Source: Trinickia violacea
GTDB taxonomy: Bacteria; Pseudomonadota; Gammaproteobacteria; Burkholderiales; Burkholderiaceae
NCBI RefSeq assembly: GCF_005280735.1
Contig: NZ_CP040078.1
Coordinates: forward strand, 2,170,001 to 2,234,000
Length of the DNA: 64,000 bases
Direction: 5' to 3'
Within the stretch, counting starts at the first letter, position 1; every line of letters begins with the position of its first letter. The position numbers were made by a program, and so were the translations under genes. Below the pieces are notes generated by a model. The model searched no databases, was not told where the DNA came from, and saw only the letters and a list, made by a program, of their open reading frames with translations. Shown piece after piece: positions 52,786 through 61,848 of this stretch.

Positions 52786-53877
52786 ATGCAATTTCGGCTT
52801 GGGCGTATGTTCTGGCGAATTTTCTTGATGGGCTGGCTCGCCATGGTGGCCGCATTTCTATGCGCGGGCTTCTACATGCATGTCAGCGGGCTTCAGCCGC
52901 CCGATGCACCGCGCTGGATTTTCCTGATTCCATTGCTGGCGGGCGCCACCGTTAGCGTGCCCGTCGCGTTCGGGATCGCGTGGCACATCTCCAAACCCGT
53001 GCGGCATCTCAGCCAGGCGCTGCGCGACGCGGCGCGGGCGCGCTTCGACGTGCGCGTCCTGCCCGCGCTCGGTTCACGCCGCGACGAATTTGCGTTTTTG
53101 GCGCAAGAGTTCGACGAAATGGCGGAGCGTCTCCAGCAGGCGGCGATGCAGCAGCGCCAGCTCTTTCACGACGTGTCGCACGAGTTGCGCTCGCCGTTGG
53201 CGCGTATCCAGGCTGCGATCGGGCTCATGCAGCAAGATCCTCAATCGGCGTCGGCGATGGCCGAGCGCATCGCGCGAGAAACGGAGCGGCTGGATCAGTT
53301 CATCGAGGAGCTTCTGACGCTGCACAAACTGGAGGCGGGCGCGATGAACCCGGCTCGCGAACGCGTGGACGTGATGGAACTGCTGGCCGGCATCGTGGAG
53401 GACGCTGCCTTCGAGGCGCGGGGGCGCGGGTGTGTGGTGACGTTGGATGCGCCCGATAGCTTCGTGGCGGAAGTCGCTGGAGAGCCGCTCTATCGCGCTT
53501 TTGAGAACGTCGTGCGCAATGCCGTCAAGTACACGGCGCCTAACACCACTGTCGAGGTTCGCGCGCGCGTGCTCGAGTCCTTAGCCGCGGCAGACGATGG
53601 GACAGGGTGGCTCGAAATTAGCGTGAGCGACAGAGGTCCTGGCGTACCGGCGGAATTCTGTGAGGCAATCTTTGAGCCGTTTCACCGGTTTGAGCCACAT
53701 CAACGCGATGCTGCGATGGGGGCGGTGCCGGGCACCGGCCTGGGGCTCGCGATCGCGCGGCGTGCACTAGCTCTGCACGCCGGCGATATTCGCGCTATGC
53801 CGCGAGAGGGAGGGGGGCTCGTCGTGATTGCGCGGTTGCCGGGGTTGGCAGCGACAGGGAAGTCGCCGCTGCAATAA
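52786..53877 (+). CDS. sensor histidine kinase
   Basis: A 363-residue HPK of the CpxA/BaeS kind. Two helices (about 10-30 and 45-66) enclose a very short periplasmic loop of about 15 residues; a HAMP domain follows (HISKPVRHLSQAL). The dimerisation box has H132 in HDVSHELRSPL. ATP site motifs are NVVRNAVKY (N box), DRGPGV (G1) and GTGLGLAIARR (G2). The small sensor loop suggests sensing within the membrane rather than by a periplasmic ligand. It is co-transcribed with the regulator and probably controls the efflux/Pqi operon. Confidence 0.94.
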   Translation: MQFRLGRMFWRIFLMGWLAMVAAFLCAGFYMHVSGLQPPDAPRWIFLIPLLAGATVSVPVAFGIAWHISKPVRHLSQALRDAARARFDVRVLPALGSRRDEFAFLAQEFDEMAERLQQAAMQQRQLFHDVSHELRSPLARIQAAIGLMQQDPQSASAMAERIARETERLDQFIEELLTLHKLEAGAMNPARERVDVMELLAGIVEDAAFEARGRGCVVTLDAPDSFVAEVAGEPLYRAFENVVRNAVKYTAPNTTVEVRARVLESLAAADDGTGWLEISVSDRGPGVPAEFCEAIFEPFHRFEPHQRDAAMGAVPGTGLGLAIARRALALHAGDIRAMPREGGGLVVIARLPGLAATGKSPLQ

Positions 53878-54292
53878 ACGTAGTGCCGTGAGCGTCCCGT
53901 TGGTCTATATAAATTGGTTCCCAGGCGTCGCTCGCTCTGCGAAGCCTGCGGCGGCAGAAAGAAACAAAAAGACGCGAGCCAATGGTTGTCGGGTGCTGTG
54001 CGTGTTCCTCGCACATCCAAGCGTCCTGGAGGCATTCGATCGGTACGTTGACGATCATGTCGAGCCATATCTGGATGTATCCCAGCTAGAACTCCGTGAA
54101 GCCGTCGCAACGGTCAAACTAGGCGACTGAATGTGTTTTGCGTCGGTTCTGATCAAATTCGTTATTCGGATTTCAGATTCGGAAGAAGCTGCCGATAATG
54201 ATGGGTTAGTGGGGGCGGAAAACGCCTGCCCAAGCTTCCATAAATGGGGGGCATCCAACAAACATATAAAACGGCTTTATTGGCGGGGAACT
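53878..54292. other. 415-bp stretch without a confident gene
   Basis: The segment is AT-richer than the DNA before it. In one frame it encodes a 44-residue fragment ending at 54130 (CVFLAHPSVLEAFDRYVDDH onward) that looks protein-like but has no visible start or family. It is the left edge of an accessory block. Confidence 0.4.
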
Positions 54293-54811
54293 ATGAAGAC
54301 TTTGAGATTAAATCGCAGCGTTTGGAGCACTAGCGCTATCGTCTTCTTCTGCGGCCTGGCGGCAAGTTGCGCGGTCGACCCATCGCGGGCGATACCATCG
54401 ACTCAATCGTTCACGCCGGAGATGACTGGTGTCTTCGATGTGGCCGAAATGAGCGACAATCGGGCTGGTTTTTTGCGCCTAACCACCGCGTTCAGTCCTG
54501 ACGGGAAGTCCGGCACGCTTGTCTACGACTACGCGAATGGGACGCCCTCCATGTATGTGAAGCTTGACGGGTGCGAGTCGTATACCCGGCACATTCTGCC
54601 AGGCATCATGCACGACGATGCTGCCATCGAGCAGGAAATTCGAGAAGTCCGTTGCCACTCGAGTGGATCCATCTGGCGCGTTGCAATCTTCCGGAAAGGC
54701 GAATCAAGGGCTCCCGTCTCAGCGTCAATGAAAGTGGCGACGGGGTACGAATTTGTCTTTACGGTTCCTTTCACGTCGACGGTTGAGGTTCGTCCTCGCT
54801 TGAAACAATAG
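54293..54811 (+). CDS. predicted lipoprotein, unknown
   Basis: A 172-residue protein with a lipoprotein leader (hydrophobic AIVFFCGL then LAASC). The mature part has two cysteines (DGCESYTRH and REVRCHS) and a beta-rich look. A GGGGA box lies 4 nt upstream. Lower GC and different codon use than the neighbours at 52 kb suggest acquired DNA. Not recognised. Confidence 0.6.
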   Translation: MKTLRLNRSVWSTSAIVFFCGLAASCAVDPSRAIPSTQSFTPEMTGVFDVAEMSDNRAGFLRLTTAFSPDGKSGTLVYDYANGTPSMYVKLDGCESYTRHILPGIMHDDAAIEQEIREVRCHSSGSIWRVAIFRKGESRAPVSASMKVATGYEFVFTVPFTSTVEVRPRLKQ

Positions 54812-54867
54812 GGCGCTCCAGCGTATCCGACAACGGCAGGCGAGAAAACGACGGAAATGCAAAAGCG

Positions 54868-55173
54868 ATGGAAAGTCAACCGCTCGCGAAGTTTTATCCG
54901 TACAGCTCAAACCCACATAGGGGAATCGAGCAGTCCTGGCCAGTCCCCGCAGACGTCATCAAAGTTGCAATCGAAGCGCGAGAGGCAGATCGCTGGTTTG
55001 GTGAGCGACAAGCTACCTCGCGCCTCAAGCAACTTTTCCCAAATGCCATCGAATTTCTGATTCAAGACGACTATTTAGCTGACAGGCAAAAGGCTTCGAT
55101 CGAAGATGAATTGGCGCCCGCGAAGGTGACATGGGATCCTGGTTTTTGCATCGACGGTCGGCATGGTAGGTAG
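54868..55173 (+). CDS. hypothetical protein
   Basis: A 101-residue soluble protein with a Trp-rich N-terminal half (GIEQSWPVPADVIKVAIEAR) and acidic C-terminal half. No family recognised. The ribosome-binding site is weak; composition is protein-like. Confidence 0.42.
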   Translation: MESQPLAKFYPYSSNPHRGIEQSWPVPADVIKVAIEAREADRWFGERQATSRLKQLFPNAIEFLIQDDYLADRQKASIEDELAPAKVTWDPGFCIDGRHGR

Positions 55174-55279
55174 ATGGGCTGCTTGAGATAGAGAAGGTAT
55201 TGGGCGAGGCAAGGGCAACCAACCCGATGTTTGAAGACGTGCCTCTCAATTGAGGAACTCAGACATGTAGAGGGGACGC

Positions 55280-55573
55280 ATGGGACGCGTTATTGGTTGC
55301 GTGATCTGGGGATGCGCGTTCGTCGGCGGACTCGCCTGCTTCGTGGTCTGGGGGCTGTTTATGCGCAACTTTGCCCACGGTGCTCCAGCGAGGGCCATAT
55401 CCGGGGTTTGCGGATTGTTTCCTCTCCTGGCAGTCACATGGACGTGGGCGCTTCGCAACGTGGAATACAAGTATCGAGTTTTGCGGGGCACAATCAAGTG
55501 GTGCAATGCGCTGTTTGGCCTTTTTATGATGACGATGGCGGCGGCGGTACGTCTTCGAGGTTGGATTCAATGA
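55280..55573 (+). CDS. small membrane protein, unknown
   Basis: This 97-residue protein has three hydrophobic helices (VIGCVIWGCAFVGGLACFVV, ISGVCGLFPLLAVTWTW, ALFGLFMMTMAAAV) and basic loops. The ATG has GAGGGG upstream. Not recognised. It precedes the prohibitin-like gene by 56 bp. Confidence 0.6.
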   Translation: MGRVIGCVIWGCAFVGGLACFVVWGLFMRNFAHGAPARAISGVCGLFPLLAVTWTWALRNVEYKYRVLRGTIKWCNALFGLFMMTMAAAVRLRGWIQ

Positions 55574-55629
55574 TTGCGCCTACGCTTTGTGATTCGCAGC
55601 CCTTTCTAATGCTTTAAAAGAAAACAACA

Positions 55630-56451
55630 ATGGACCTACAAATGAACATGCCAAATAAGCCTCGCGCTGTCGGCATTGCCGTCGTCGTCTTTCTTGCTTT
55701 CACTATCGTTGCCGGCGGTTTCGTGACGGTCGGCCCGGGCCAGCGTGGTGTGCTTATGACTTGGGGGGCTGTTCAGGCCGGCGTACTCGACCCGGGCCTG
55801 CACCTCAAGATCCCATTTGCACAGTCGGTCGCCAAAATGGATGTTCAGGTACAGAATTCCCAAGCTGCGGAAACGGCTGCGAGCCTCGATCTGCAAGATG
55901 TGACGACCACGGTTGCAACGAATTGGCACATCCTGCCTCCCGACGCCGAATGGGTTTATCAGCGTATTGGCAACGAAGCGGCTCTGGTGGAGAAGATCAT
56001 CAAGCCCGCGATCAGCAACTCGGTGAAAGCCGTGACTGCGCGCTACAACGCCGAGGATTTGATTACGCACCGTGATCAGGTCCGCGGGGAGATCGAGGCG
56101 CAAATCACCAGCGAACTCAAGCCGTACCGGCTCGTGGTCGATTCGGTGAACATCACCGACTTCCATTTCAGCACGCAATACGCGCAGGCGATCGAGCAAA
56201 AGCAAGTCGCCCAGCAGCGTGCGCAACAGGCTCAGTACGAACTTCAGCAAGCCAAGGTTGTTGCCGAGCAGAAGATTGTCGAGGCGCACGCGCAGGCGGA
56301 AGCGCAAAAGCTGCTGCAAGAGACGATCACGCCCGAGATCATTCAGCAGCAGGCCGTCGCCAAGTGGGATGGTCACTTGCCTGAGGTGTTGGGGAGTAGT
56401 GGGGTCATGCCGTTCCTCGGCAACCTTGGCGCGGCGAAGCTAGAGCGATAG
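55630..56451 (+). CDS. prohibitin/SPFH-domain membrane protein
   Basis: A 273-residue protein. One N-terminal helix (about 13-33) is followed by an SPFH domain (GGFVTVGPGQRGVLMTWG, then LDPGLHLKIPFAQSV) and a coiled-coil tail (AIEQKQVAQQRAQQAQYELQ, rich in Gln, Ala and Glu). Prohibitin-type proteins form large rings in the inner membrane and scaffold proteases or lipids. Three start ATGs are close together; the first is used. In this accessory block it is the only broadly conserved housekeeping-type fold. Confidence 0.88.
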   Translation: MDLQMNMPNKPRAVGIAVVVFLAFTIVAGGFVTVGPGQRGVLMTWGAVQAGVLDPGLHLKIPFAQSVAKMDVQVQNSQAAETAASLDLQDVTTTVATNWHILPPDAEWVYQRIGNEAALVEKIIKPAISNSVKAVTARYNAEDLITHRDQVRGEIEAQITSELKPYRLVVDSVNITDFHFSTQYAQAIEQKQVAQQRAQQAQYELQQAKVVAEQKIVEAHAQAEAQKLLQETITPEIIQQQAVAKWDGHLPEVLGSSGVMPFLGNLGAAKLER

Positions 56452-56460
56452 GAAAAGCAC

Positions 56461-57090
56461 ATGGCTCGATTTCTTAGTCGTTGGCTCAGTCGCGACAAGA
56501 CAGACGGAGCGCGGGAGAACGTGGCGGCGCCCGATCAGACGATTTCGGATGCAAAAATTCTGCGCGACCACTTCTCACCGTCGCAAAGCGCGTTGTCCGC
56601 GCTTGCAGATCTTGTTCGAATCATTGTGAAGCCGCTCGATGCCGCCACACGTGAGCGCCTGGTCGCCCTCGTCCGCGATGCTGAGCCAGGAGAGGACGCG
56701 TCGTCGATACTGCACTGGACACTCACGCGCGACGTCAATGAACCGGAAACTATCGATCCCTCCGGTTGGTGCCTGTGTATCTCGGTCGATTGGCGTGCGT
56801 CTAACGAAATAGAATGGCAGACGAACCAAATGCTGGATACCCTGGGCATCGCCGAACGCTGGACTTGGAGCGGCGCCGGCGACGTTCCCGCTGGGTTGCT
56901 CGCGTTCGGAGAATGGCTTGGGCACAGGGGGTACGCGTTGCTGCATCTCGACACCGGCAGCGACGCGTACATGGCCTTCGCCGTCGGTAGGGGAGATCTC
57001 GACGAAGTGTTGACGCTCGCGAATGCTGCCGGTGCAGCAATCGAACGGATTGAATCGGTCGCAGGCAAAGATCGTTCTGCGCTCAGCTAG
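56461..57090 (+). CDS. hypothetical protein, DUF6630-like
   Basis: This 209-residue soluble protein has a conserved-looking middle (CLCISVDWRASNEIEWQTNQ and ERWTWSG near 100-145) and an end GDLDEVLTLANAAGAAIER. The pattern resembles the DUF6630 family; that match is from memory and not certain. AGGA lies 7 nt upstream. It starts 9 bp after the prohibitin-like gene, so both are likely one unit. Confidence 0.6.
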   Translation: MARFLSRWLSRDKTDGARENVAAPDQTISDAKILRDHFSPSQSALSALADLVRIIVKPLDAATRERLVALVRDAEPGEDASSILHWTLTRDVNEPETIDPSGWCLCISVDWRASNEIEWQTNQMLDTLGIAERWTWSGAGDVPAGLLAFGEWLGHRGYALLHLDTGSDAYMAFAVGRGDLDEVLTLANAAGAAIERIESVAGKDRSALS

Positions 57091-57423
57091 CACACGTTGC
57101 GCATGAACGTGTCACCTTGCGAGTAGCTAGATAGTGACCGCGATAGCCAAGTGAGCGGCCGGCGCTCAAAGTTTGTCAATCAGGTACTCGGGTACAAAAG
57201 AAGCCATTGATAGAAGGGAAAACGATGATGGCGACTGACAGCGGGAATTTACCTGGCGTCCTCCACCAAAGGGTCCCGCGCACGTTACGCGATCTAGCGA
57301 CGATTGAAGTCCGCCGGGCGATGCTAGATCGAATGCACATAGCTCCATTGACCGCATACGTTGCCGGAGCTGTGCGTGGATCCGCGGCTACAATAGAACC
57401 TCGTCTGAGATTTGGGGGTTGTG
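57091..57423. other. 333-bp region upstream of the toxin-antitoxin pair
   Basis: No supported gene. A reading frame at 57225-57449 has no convincing family and overlaps the antitoxin start. TACAAT at 57389-57394 could be the -10 of the antitoxin promoter; no clear -35 is seen. Confidence 0.4.
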
Positions 57424-57660
57424 ATGCTTACTGTCGCGTTGCCGGATGAGCTTGAGGCGGCTGTGGTGACCGCCGCGCATCGATCTGGGCAGTCGGTTGA
57501 TGAATATGTGGCCGCTGTCTTTGCTGACGCGTTGTCGCTCGAAATAGACCGCGCGCGGCTCGATTCGTTTTTGGCGGGGACCCCGGGGGTCGCACATGAA
57601 CGGGCGAGGGCGTGGCTGTCTGATCTGGCCGATGGGAAGCGCACTGAATGCCCGCGTTGA
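57424..57660 (+). CDS. antitoxin, ribbon-helix-helix (ParD/CopG type)
   Basis: A 78-residue protein beginning MLTVALPDELEAAVVTAAHR, the ribbon-helix-helix beginning, with the second helix SVDEYVAAVFADAL. The C-terminal part (SFLAGTPGVAHERARAWL) would wrap the toxin. Start chosen with GGGGG upstream. It overlaps the toxin gene by 13 bp, the usual arrangement. Confidence 0.8.
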   Translation: MLTVALPDELEAAVVTAAHRSGQSVDEYVAAVFADALSLEIDRARLDSFLAGTPGVAHERARAWLSDLADGKRTECPR

Positions 57661-57932
57661 TCTGGCATCCGGACGCGCTGGATGATGTGGCGCGCCTTTA
57701 TGATTTCCTCGCTCCAAACAGTCCTGTTGCTGCACGACATGCCGCTTCGGTAATTCTTGATGCGGCTGACCGGGTTGCCGAAAACCCGGCGATTGGCGTC
57801 CCTCGGGCTGAGTTCCGCGAGTGGTTCGCTCCGTTCGGTCGCAGCGCGTATGTTCTGCGATACGCGATTCTGGATGGTGGCGACGTGGTCGTGACGCGGG
57901 TTTGGCACAGCCGCGAGCATCGGACGAATTAG
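57648..57932 (+). CDS. toxin, RelE/ParE family
   Basis: This 94-residue protein has the ParE/RelE layout: ALIWHPDALDDVARLYDFLA (helix hairpin), then NPAIGVPRAEFREWFAPFGRSAYVLRYAI and a final VVVTRVWHSREHR strand, the basic/histidine end of ParE toxins. ParE types poison gyrase and RelE types cut mRNA; which applies cannot be told. Overlap with the antitoxin indicates coupling. Confidence 0.85.
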   Translation: MPALIWHPDALDDVARLYDFLAPNSPVAARHAASVILDAADRVAENPAIGVPRAEFREWFAPFGRSAYVLRYAILDGGDVVVTRVWHSREHRTN

Positions 57933-58064
57933 GGTGCTTCGGGTTAGGTCATCGCCATGTCGTCGCATCGTCCCGCAGCGAAAGCCCAGTCATGCGGCGA
58001 AGTTTACGCAATCAATTTAACATAATGTAAATTATCGACATTTTGTATGTGACAGCAATATGAG

Positions 58065-59700
58065 AATGTCGTGTTCTAGCAAGATACAAATGTCGTGTTT
58101 TGCGATGGCTGGCAAGCTTGCGGTTCTCTGCGCGATTGCAGGAGCCGCTCATGAAGCCAGCCGCACTCGTGACACTGACCATGCGCGAACTCGACCGACT
58201 CAAAGTCGTCCAGGCGATTGTCGAAACCGGCCTGAAGCCTGGTCGGGCAGCTGAGCGGCTAGGTTTGACGGTGCGGCAAGTCGAACGGCTGGTGCAGCGC
58301 TATCGTGAGTCAGGTCCAGCCAGCCAGGCTTCGCGCAGGCGCGCTCGTCCGGGCAACCGCAGGCTGGATGAAGGATTGGCGCTGCGTGCACTAGCAATCA
58401 TTCGCGAGCGCTACGCGGATTTCGGACCGACGCTGGCCTGCGAGAAGCTGCGCGAATGCCATGGTCTGACGCTGTCCAAGGAAACGGTGCGGCACCTGAT
58501 GACGGACGCGGGCCTCTGGGTGCCGCGCGCGCAGCGCCCGCCCAAGGTCTACCAGCCGCGGGCACGCCGCGCGTGTTTGGGCGAGCTGGTGCAGATCGAC
58601 GGCAGCGCCCATCACTGGGCCCGGGTCCTGGCGCGGCTTGGCCACGACGTGCGGCTCATCGCAGCCCAGTTCGTGCGGCCGTTCGTGAAGTCGAACAAAA
58701 ATGACGCGGCCGACGCCGCGGCGATCTGGGAAGCGGCCCAGCGCCCTGGCATGCGGTTCGTCGCCGTCAAGACGGAAGACCAGCAGGCCATGCTTGCGAT
58801 GCACCGCATACGCCAGCAACTGGTCCGAATTCGCGTCATGCAGGTCAACCAGCTTCGTGGACTGCTCTACGAATTCGGCGTTGTGTTGCCGCAAGGCCGT
58901 CGTGCATCGATCGAGGCCGCCAAAGCCGCGCTGGCGTCACTGGCTGAGCAGTTGCCGGCCATGCTGGCAGACAGCCTCCAGGATCAGCTCTCGCGACTTC
59001 GCATGCTCGACGAACAGATCGCACGGATCTAGCAGCACATTCTCGACTGGCGCCGCAACGATGATGCGTGCCGACGCATCTCCGAGATTCCTGGCGTCGG
59101 GGTACTTACGGCGACTGCTGCAGTATCGGTCATCGGGCAGGCAAAGACATTCGGGTCCGGACGTGAGTTTGCTGCGTACCTGGGCCTCGTACCGCGACAG
59201 AACAGCTCCGGCGGCAAGGTAAAGCTCGGTGGGATAAGCAAACGCGGTGACGTGTATTTGCGAACGCTACTGATCCACGGCGCGCGTTCGGTCATCTCGA
59301 GTTCGAAGCATCTGCCGGAACGTTTGCGTGCCCTGCTAGCGCGACGCCCGACGAACGTCGTTGCCGTCGCACTAGCCAACAAGATGGCTCGCACGATCTG
59401 GGCGCTGCTGGCGTACGGTCGAACGTATCAGGTAGCACCCACGCAGTGAGCACGCTTCAAAACCTATAACCCTATTCACGGTTGCACAGGTGTATTGAAC
59501 GATGGCAAGACAGGTTGGACCGCGCAAAGGCAAGCCTGAGACATTTCTCGGACCTCGAGTCCGCCTTTTAGATTAGGACCTTTGCGGCGAAATCCATCGG
59601 GGCCGGCGGGTATATCCCGCGATCGAGTCCGGATATAAGTCCGCAACCACCCTCCTCGCTGCGCACAATCGCCTTGCAAATGGGAGGCGACCATATAAGA
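58065..59700 (+). mobile_element. chimeric IS remnant (ISNCY 5' part joined to IS110-family 3' part)
   Basis: Left end is marked by AATGTCGTGTT at 58065-58075 and again at 58089-58099; the same 11-mer marks the left end of the next element at 59701. Nucleotides 58151 to about 58615 match the 5' part of the neighbouring ISNCY-type gene. From about 58615 the DNA is IS110 family and runs to about 59700, including about 250 nt past the gene. So an IS110-type element has replaced the rest of an ISNCY-type element. Confidence 0.75.
58151..59449 (+). pseudogene. chimeric transposase, N-term ISNCY / C-term IS110, with in-frame amber stop
   Basis: Residues 1-155 match the ISNCY-type transposase encoded at 59755 (same HTH, RERYADFGPTLACEKLRECHG and PPKVYQPRARRACLG). 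At GSAHHW the sequence passes in frame into an IS110-family transposase (WARVLARLGHDVRLIAAQFV, then NKNDAADAAAIWEAA and NQLRGLLYEFG). A TAG at 59030-59032 interrupts the same frame; translation would resume to 59449 with EIPGVGVLTATAAVSVIG and KVKLGGISKRGDVYLRTLL. The first part of the IS110 DEDD domain is missing, and only one of the ISNCY DDE residues is left. Neither activity can be complete. The ATG has AGGAG upstream. Confidence 0.85.
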
Positions 59701-60921
59701 AATGTCGTGTTATGGATAGTTTGAGCGCCGGACATCCATCTGCGAGCACCGGCGATGAACGCGACTGGGACGATCACCATGACGATGCGTGAAGTGAAGC
59801 GGCTGAAGGTTATCGAGGCGGTGACCGACGCACGGCTCAAACCGGGTCAGGCGGCCGAACGGTTGGGACTGAGCGTGCGGCAGGTTGAGCGGCTCGTGCT
59901 GCGCTATCGCGCAGCCGGCGTGATGGGACTGGTGTCAGGCAGGCGTGGGCGCCCGAGCAACCATCAGTTGCCTGCTGGCAGAGCGCAGCGGGCGCTGGCG
60001 TTGATCCGCGAGCGCTATGCGGATTTTGGCCCGACGCTGGCGTGCGAGAAGCTGCGCGAGTGCCATGGCGTTGATCTAGCCGTCGAGACGGTACGTACGC
60101 TGATGAGGGCTGCGGGTCTGTGGGTGCCACGCAAGGAACGTCCGCCCAAGGTCTACCAGCCGCGTAACCGCCGCGCGTGCTTGGGCGATCTGATTCAGAT
60201 CGATGGCAGCGACCACCGCTGGTTCGAGGACCGGGCGCCGGCGTGCACGCTGCTGGTATTCATTGACGATGCGACCGGGCGGCTGATGGCGCTGCACTTC
60301 ACGGCAACGGAGTCGACCTTCAGCTATTTCGAGGCGCTGGCGAAGTATCTGGGTTCGCACGGCAAGCCGGTGGCGTTCTACAGCGACAAGGCCAGCGTCT
60401 TTTACGTGAAGCAACGCTCGCAGACCGCGGGCAAAGGTGTCACGCAGTTTGGCCGGGCGCTCTACGAGCTCAATATCGACGCGTTCTGTGCGAATACGAG
60501 CCAAGCCAAGGGGCGCGTGGAGCGGGCCAATTTGACGCTGCAGGATCGGCTCGTCAAGGAACTGCGGCTGCGTGGTATCAGCACGCGCGAGGCAGCGAAC
60601 GCCTGGGCGCCCTCCTTCATCGCCGACTTTAACCGGCGTTTCGGCAAGCCACCGAAGAGCGATCACGATGCTCACCGGTCGCTACACGCCGACGAGGATC
60701 TGCGGCAGATACTGGCGTATCGCGTGCCGCGCAGGGTATCCAATGCGCTGACTGTGCAGTACGACAGCGTGATGTACCTGCTGGACGACACGTCTGAGCG
60801 GCCGCTTGCTAACGGCAACGGCGAACGGCCGCGACCGACTTTGACGAACGCGCACTTTCGACCCGTTTCAGCCAGTCGCCTTTCCTCAAAGCGGCCGCTC
60901 AGGATAGTTTGCAATGCTTAA
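59701..60921 (+). mobile_element. ISNCY-type insertion sequence, right end missing
   Basis: Begins with AATGTCGTGTT at 59701-59711, holds one transposase gene and stops at about 60921, beside the SDR gene 3' end. No inverted AACACGACATT copy is seen at the right end, so the element seems truncated there. Confidence 0.65.
59755..60921 (+). CDS. ISNCY-family DDE transposase
   Basis: A 388-residue transposase. An N-terminal HTH pair (LKPGQAAERLGLSVRQVERL, about 28-47) binds the ends. The catalytic DDE triad can be read as D150 (LIQIDGSDH), D211 (VAFYSDKASVF) and E256 (KGRVERANL), all present. The C-terminus ends in SKRPLRIVCNA, which does not look like the usual end for this group, so the last residues may come from neighbouring DNA after right-end loss. 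It may still encode an active protein without a matching right end. Confidence 0.85.
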   Translation: MNATGTITMTMREVKRLKVIEAVTDARLKPGQAAERLGLSVRQVERLVLRYRAAGVMGLVSGRRGRPSNHQLPAGRAQRALALIRERYADFGPTLACEKLRECHGVDLAVETVRTLMRAAGLWVPRKERPPKVYQPRNRRACLGDLIQIDGSDHRWFEDRAPACTLLVFIDDATGRLMALHFTATESTFSYFEALAKYLGSHGKPVAFYSDKASVFYVKQRSQTAGKGVTQFGRALYELNIDAFCANTSQAKGRVERANLTLQDRLVKELRLRGISTREAANAWAPSFIADFNRRFGKPPKSDHDAHRSLHADEDLRQILAYRVPRRVSNALTVQYDSVMYLLDDTSERPLANGNGERPRPTLTNAHFRPVSASRLSSKRPLRIVCNA

Positions 60922-60927
60922 AACCAT

Positions 60928-61791
60928 TCAATACGTCGGAAACGTCGGAATGGAACCGAAAGCACCTACGTCAATTGAGACGCTGACCGCTTGCCAACGA
61001 CCTGCATCGGCTGCTCTTGCTTGCTCCGCCTGACGCGCCAAATGGAAAGCGTCGCTTCCGAGCAGAATGTGCGGGGGTACTGTCTCCGTGTCGGCGATCC
61101 GGAGGATAACCTGTGCAACTTTGATGGGGTCCCCAGACTCATTGCCCCAATAGCCTTCCAGCTGTTTCATGCTTGCACCGACTGACGGTTCGTAATTTGG
61201 CAATAAGACCGGTCGGTCTGCGTTCGCACGCTTTCCCCAATTGGTACGCATTCCACCCGGCTCAAGCGCGGTAACCTTGACGCCGAACGGTGCAGTCTCC
61301 TGTGCCAGACCTTCGGTGAAGCCACCGACGGCCCACTTCGACGCGAAATAGGCCGCGTTGCCCGGGAACGCCGTACGACCACCCAACGAAGAAATCTGAA
61401 TAATGTGTCCGCTACGCTGCCGCCGCATGATCGGAAGCGCCGCGCGAGTGAGATTCACGACACCGAAAAAGCACGTCTCGACCAGCCGGCGAAACTCGTT
61501 CGAGGGAACCTGCTCGAACGGACGTGTGTCCCCGTACCCGGCATTGTTCACGAGCACGTCAAGTCGCCCGAAGCCATCGATCGCCGCATCGACGGCCGCC
61601 TGACCTTGGGACTCGTCCGTGACGTCGAGTTCGACCGCCCGGACATTCGCGCCGTATTGCGCTACCAGTTCGTCCAACTGGCGGACGTTACGGGCGGTCG
61701 CGACGACCCGGTTTCCGGCGGCCAAAGCTGCCTCGGCAATGATTCGACCCAGACCGCTTCCGCTTCCTGTAATTAGCCAAACTTTAGACAT
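60928..61791 (-). CDS. short-chain dehydrogenase/reductase
   Basis: A 287-residue classical SDR. Cofactor motif TGSGSGLG (8-15), NNAG (82-85) and the catalytic set S134/S135, Y148, K152 (AAYFASKW) are complete. Family members reduce or oxidise ketones, aldehydes or sugars with NAD(P)H. The start ATG has AAGGAA 7 nt upstream. It ends 7 bp from the transposase gene end on the other strand. A broken TetR gene lies 58 bp upstream on the same strand and was probably its regulator. Confidence 0.92.
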   Translation of the reverse strand: MSKVWLITGSGSGLGRIIAEAALAAGNRVVATARNVRQLDELVAQYGANVRAVELDVTDESQGQAAVDAAIDGFGRLDVLVNNAGYGDTRPFEQVPSNEFRRLVETCFFGVVNLTRAALPIMRRQRSGHIIQISSLGGRTAFPGNAAYFASKWAVGGFTEGLAQETAPFGVKVTALEPGGMRTNWGKRANADRPVLLPNYEPSVGASMKQLEGYWGNESGDPIKVAQVILRIADTETVPPHILLGSDAFHLARQAEQARAADAGRWQAVSVSIDVGAFGSIPTFPTY

Positions 61792-61848
61792 ATTGAATTT
61801 CCTTTTCATTAAATGTATGACTAGCCAGTCATTTAAATGAGAAAAAAT

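Noticed and set aside
57225..57449. Possible 75-residue gene before the antitoxin
   Set aside because: No family, no good ribosome-binding site, and overlap with the antitoxin start.
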